Assembly (NCBI GenBank): GCA_050945155.1
Contig: JBMNSK010000021.1
Coordinates: 1-23,178 of the forward strand
Origin: JBMNSK01 sp050945155
GTDB taxonomy: Bacteria; Actinomycetota; Coriobacteriia; Coriobacteriales; Eggerthellaceae
Direction: 5' to 3'
Length of the DNA stretch: 23,178 nt
Positions 22,914-23,178 of this stretch are shown here, in pieces. The translations under genes were made by a program, and so were the position numbers. A model generated the notes under the pieces. It saw nothing but the letters and a program-made list of their open reading frames with translations. It did not search any database and had not been told where the DNA came from. Position 1 is the stretch's first letter; the number at the start of each line of letters is the position of its first letter.

Positions 22914-23178
22914 TTACTTTACAACCATGACAGGCAGTTCAACGCCACGTAAAACGGCGTAGCTTACGCTGCCGAATGCGCCGGCAATTGCACCTAGGCC
23001 ACGGCGACCCATGCAAATGCAGTCATAGTCGCCATAGTTCGCATAGTTCACAATAGCGCTCTGAGGCTGACCGCTCTTCACGATGGTCTTAAGCTCCACG
23101 TTGATTGGAAGTTCAGGAGCAATTTGTGCTACTTCCTCAGCAACTTCCTTTTCACGTTCTTCCATCATTGTATCTGCA
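22914..23178 (-). CDS. Universal stress protein, C-terminal part (cut by right edge)
   Basis: About 87 codons are visible; the frame stays open to the window end, so the ATG at 23168 is internal. The segment covers the second half of the UspA fold: VELKTIVKSGQPQSAIVNYA, then the strand DCICMGRRGLG and the end SVSYAVLRGVELPVMVVK. The ATP-binding loop reads GRRGLGAIAGAFGSVS, which is one residue shorter than the usual G-2x-G-9x-G(S/T) pattern of ATP-binding Usp proteins, so nucleotide binding is uncertain. Role: general stress survival. It is closed by its own terminator. Confidence 0.88.
   Translation of the reverse strand, partial: ADTMMEEREKEVAEEVAQIAPELPINVELKTIVKSGQPQSAIVNYANYGDYDCICMGRRGLGAIAGAFGSVSYAVLRGVELPVMVVK

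Overview
The window looks like a chromosomal stretch from a low-GC member of the Coriobacteriia (Actinomycetota; an Atopobium/Lancefieldella-like organism is my best guess). This is inferred from moderate GC, BspA-type surface repeats, an iron-transport operon with DtxR/IdeR-like boxes, and many strong intrinsic terminators. No rRNA, tRNA, CRISPR array, phage or insertion sequence was seen. All taxonomy is inference.

Left part (1-7260): the C-terminal end of an MFS transporter is followed by a large secreted BspA-type repeat protein with an internal duplication and a non-canonical sorting signal. Next is a leftward marR-GNAT pair whose promoter is bracketed by two copies of one 15-bp dyad. 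A MocR-type GntR/aminotransferase regulator, a roughly 370-bp non-coding gap and a FabG-like short-chain dehydrogenase complete this part.

Iron block (7386-10900): feoA1, feoA2, feoB and a small CxxC-rich membrane protein form a ferrous iron uptake locus. A shared 17-bp motif lies in the feoA1 promoter and before feoB, and its copy before feoB matches the DtxR/IdeR box at 15 of 19 positions. FeoB carries a roughly 85-residue insertion with 27 acidic and no basic residues. A stand-alone 3-hydroxyacyl-CoA dehydrogenase-like gene follows.

Guanidino-enzyme island (12273-20335): the order is a MerR regulator broken by one amber codon, an APC amino-acid permease, an arginine-deiminase-superfamily (DDAH/amidinotransferase-like) enzyme, an SSS symporter, a second copy of the enzyme (276 of 314 residues identical), an intact MerR paralogue on the opposite strand, and a divergent 64-aa orphan ORF. 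The permease and the small ORF each have a promoter with a TTGCGC -35 box and an exact 19-bp spacer holding a related TTGT/ACAA dyad, the hallmark of MerR control. I read this as a MerR-controlled system for uptake and breakdown of a guanidino compound (arginine derivative, agmatine, methylarginine or similar). The substrate cannot be told from sequence. This is the most interesting system in the window.

Right end (20367-23178): a leftward pair of bacterial PH-domain membrane proteins (YdbS/YdbT-like), the second with a Pro/Gln-rich repeat tail, and the C-terminal part of a universal stress protein cut by the window edge.
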